A stretch of DNA of 64,000 bases from Chlorobiota bacterium (lineage in GTDB: Bacteria; Bacteroidota; Ignavibacteria; Tepidaquicellales; OLB5): positions 1-64,000 of the forward strand of contig JAKEEM010000007.1 in the NCBI GenBank assembly GCA_022616535.1, given 5' to 3'. A program made the position numbers and the translations under genes. This document shows, piece after piece, positions 62,469-64,000 of this stretch. The notes below the pieces were generated by a model. The model made no database searches, was not told the origin of the DNA, and was given only the letters and a program-made list of their open reading frames with translations. How positions within the stretch are numbered: the stretch's first letter is position 1; each line of letters starts with the position of its first letter.

Positions 62469-63761
62469 ATGAATAATTTGACAAATCCAAAAAAAAAGTT
62501 TTTTGCCCTTTTATTTAGCATAATTTCCTTGCCATGTTTCTCGCAGGGTGAAGGCGACAGAATAATTGCTATTGTGGGGAATGACATAATCCTCCAGTCC
62601 GAATTAAATTTTCAAATATACAATTTCGCTACTCAAAATAATCTCCAGCAAATCAATGATGCTGTTATCCAAAAAGTATTTCAAAACCTTCTGACCGAAA
62701 AACTAATTCTTGCTAAGGCAGAACAGGACAGCATTTACGTGACCCAGGATGAAATTAATAAACAGGTCGAGGGGAGACTTAAGGAGCTTGTCAGCCAGTT
62801 CGGCTCGGAAAAAAATCTTGAAAGCGTTTATGGAATAACGATTTCAAAAATTAAATCCCTTTTGGGCGAACAGGTCGAAAGAAGCATTAAGGTGAACCGA
62901 GTAAAACAGGAAAAATTCGGCTACGGCATTTCCGTTTCCAAGCGCGAAGCTGTAAAATTTTTTGAGGAATACCAGGATTCGATTCCCGCTGTGCCTGAAA
63001 CCTTTGAACTATACCAGATAGTTCGAATACCTAAGATTACCGAAGATGCGAAGTATATGGCAAAGGAAAAAGCTCTTCAGATTTTAGACAGCATAAAAGC
63101 CGGGAAGGATTTTTCAGAACTTGCTAAAAAATACTCCGACGATTCTTTATCGGCAATTCAAGGCGGTAATTTAGGCAAAGCCAAAAAAGGAACATTTGTT
63201 AAAGAATTTGAAAATGCCGCTTATCTGCTTAAGGAAGGTGAAGTATCTGACGTTGTTGAAACAGAATTCGGATATCATGTAATAAAGCTGTTAGCAAGAA
63301 CTGGAGATATAATTGAAACCCAGCATATTTTAATCAGATTTCCGAGGCTTGAGGCGGCCGATTTTGCAGAAATAGGTTTTCTGAAGGATTTAAAATCGAA
63401 AATATTAAACGGAGAGTTAAGTTTTAAAAAAGCCGCCTCACTCCATTCACAGGAAACACAGTCTGCAGCAGACAGCGGATACGTGGGAAAAATCAGCATT
63501 ACAAACCTTGACAGTCTGGAAATTATTGCATTAAGAGATTTAAATGCCGGTGAGATATCTGACCCTGTGAAGGTTGGTGATGACCGGAATTACGGATATT
63601 ATATGTATTTGCTGAAAGAAAGAATTCCCGAACATAAGGCTTCACTGGAATCGGATTATCAGTTAATTGAAAACTTCGCATTGAGGTTCAAAGAGCAAAA
63701 ACTGCTTAATGAATGGATGGAAGAACTGAAAAAAACAATCTATGTAGAAATCAAAATTTAA
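62469..63761 (+). CDS. surA: SurA-like periplasmic chaperone / peptidyl-prolyl isomerase
   Basis: 430-residue exported protein. Signal MNNLTNPKKKFFALLFSIIS ending at CFSQG, then the SurA N-terminal domain (GDRIIAIVGNDIILQSELNF, NLLTEKLILAKAEQDSIYVT) and two parvulin domains (ELYQIVRIPKITEDA ... GYHVIKLLA; IETQHILIRFPRLEA ... YGYYMYLLKE). The layout matches SurA for outer-membrane protein delivery. It is coupled with the PpiC lipoprotein gene. Confidence 0.9.
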   Translation: MNNLTNPKKKFFALLFSIISLPCFSQGEGDRIIAIVGNDIILQSELNFQIYNFATQNNLQQINDAVIQKVFQNLLTEKLILAKAEQDSIYVTQDEINKQVEGRLKELVSQFGSEKNLESVYGITISKIKSLLGEQVERSIKVNRVKQEKFGYGISVSKREAVKFFEEYQDSIPAVPETFELYQIVRIPKITEDAKYMAKEKALQILDSIKAGKDFSELAKKYSDDSLSAIQGGNLGKAKKGTFVKEFENAAYLLKEGEVSDVVETEFGYHVIKLLARTGDIIETQHILIRFPRLEAADFAEIGFLKDLKSKILNGELSFKKAASLHSQETQSAADSGYVGKISITNLDSLEIIALRDLNAGEISDPVKVGDDRNYGYYMYLLKERIPEHKASLESDYQLIENFALRFKEQKLLNEWMEELKKTIYVEIKI

Positions 63762-63805
63762 CCAACGGGTAACTTTATTAAGAAGCACACTTTAAAAAAT
63801 TTCTG

Positions 63806-64000
63806 ATGCTTAGCCTTTCTTCAACTTATTCCCCTTTTCTTTTTGCTCTCGCACTTGTTTTATCAGCCGCAATATCTTATTATTTTTACAGAAACTCTTT
63901 ACTTCTTAAAACTAAGAAATATTTTTTGATATGTCTAAGAGCGGCGGGGGTTTTTTTGCTATTGTCTTTGTTCATTGAGCCGGTCATAAGGCTGCTGGTT
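63806..64000 (+). CDS. Membrane protein, 5' part only (cut by window edge)
   Basis: 65 residues of an open frame running off the window, from ATG 63806. It reads MLSLSSTYSPFLFALALVLS, then AAISYYFYRNSLLLK and two hydrophobic helices with LRAAGVFLLLSLFIEPVIRL. A first helix, an LR..AG word and a second helix ending in (E/D)P is common at the N-terminus of BatA/VWA- or DUF4159-type membrane proteins; the family cannot be settled from this part. Confidence 0.65.
   Translation, partial: MLSLSSTYSPFLFALALVLSAAISYYFYRNSLLLKTKKYFLICLRAAGVFLLLSLFIEPVIRLLV

Noticed and set aside
1-64000. CRISPR array, phage or integrative element
   Set aside because: No regularly spaced repeats of 24-40 bp, no integrase or transposase and no phage structural genes were found in the window.

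Overview
The window looks like chromosomal DNA of an AT-rich member of the Bacteroidota-Chlorobiota-Ignavibacteria side of the FCB group. Supporting signs are four proteins ending in a type IX secretion (T9SS) type A sorting domain (NYPNPFNP... then GVYFY... and a final Lys), a short primary sigma factor of about 290 residues, a GWxTD-domain protein, -10 boxes of the Bacteroidota form TAnnTTTG (here often paired with a TTGACA-like -35 box at 17 bp), and frequent TTG/GTG starts. No rRNA, CRISPR array, integrase or transposase was seen. Species cannot be named from the sequence alone. Layout: 1-1848 holds a serine-pathway pair (3' part of a serA-like dehydrogenase cut by the window edge, and a class V aminotransferase). 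1865-17213 is the minus-strand run engB, rplQ, rpoA, rpsD, rpsK, rpsM, rpmJ, infA, map, secY, rplO, [an outer-membrane protein], rpmD, rpsE, [tRNA-Gln], rplR ... rpsS, rplB. 17452-34935 is a 17.7 kb block that separates rplB from rplW. It holds a T9SS beta-propeller protein, the C-terminal half of ClpB, a five-gene plus-strand glycosylation/sensor-kinase cassette, the N-terminal half of ClpB, a T9SS metalloprotease, peptide-uptake and NlpC/P60 genes, and the primary sigma factor. 34981-41986 is the rest of the ribosomal supercluster: rplW, rplD, rplC, rpsJ, tuf, [tRNA-Ile plus two decayed tRNA copies], fusA, rpsG, rpsL. 42156-55676 is a mixed housekeeping region: HtrA-TPR protease, YciI, MsrB, PhoH, a TMTC-like membrane-TPR protein, GWxTD, YchF, a polyprenol/diacylglycerol kinase-like protein, FtsH, Hpt and S21. 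55847-64000 holds T9SS surface proteins (one frameshifted), two periplasmic PpiC/SurA-type isomerases and the start of a membrane protein. The most notable observation is that clpB appears naturally split in its middle coiled-coil domain: NTD-NBD1 (438 aa) and M-domain-NBD2 (454 aa) are both complete and on the same strand, but are separated by five genes on the opposite strand. Other notable points are a tRNA-Ile with a UAU anticodon, a tandem duplication containing two decayed copies of it with palindromes sitting in the tRNA body, an outer-membrane protein gene with its own strong Shine-Dalgarno, palindrome and terminator inside the spc operon, and a surface-protein gene broken by one base in an A-run. 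Functionally the window couples translation (nearly a full str-S10-spc-alpha set plus RNA polymerase alpha and sigma) with envelope protein quality control (SecY, FtsH, ClpB, SurA/PpiC, HtrA-like) and with cargo of the T9SS.
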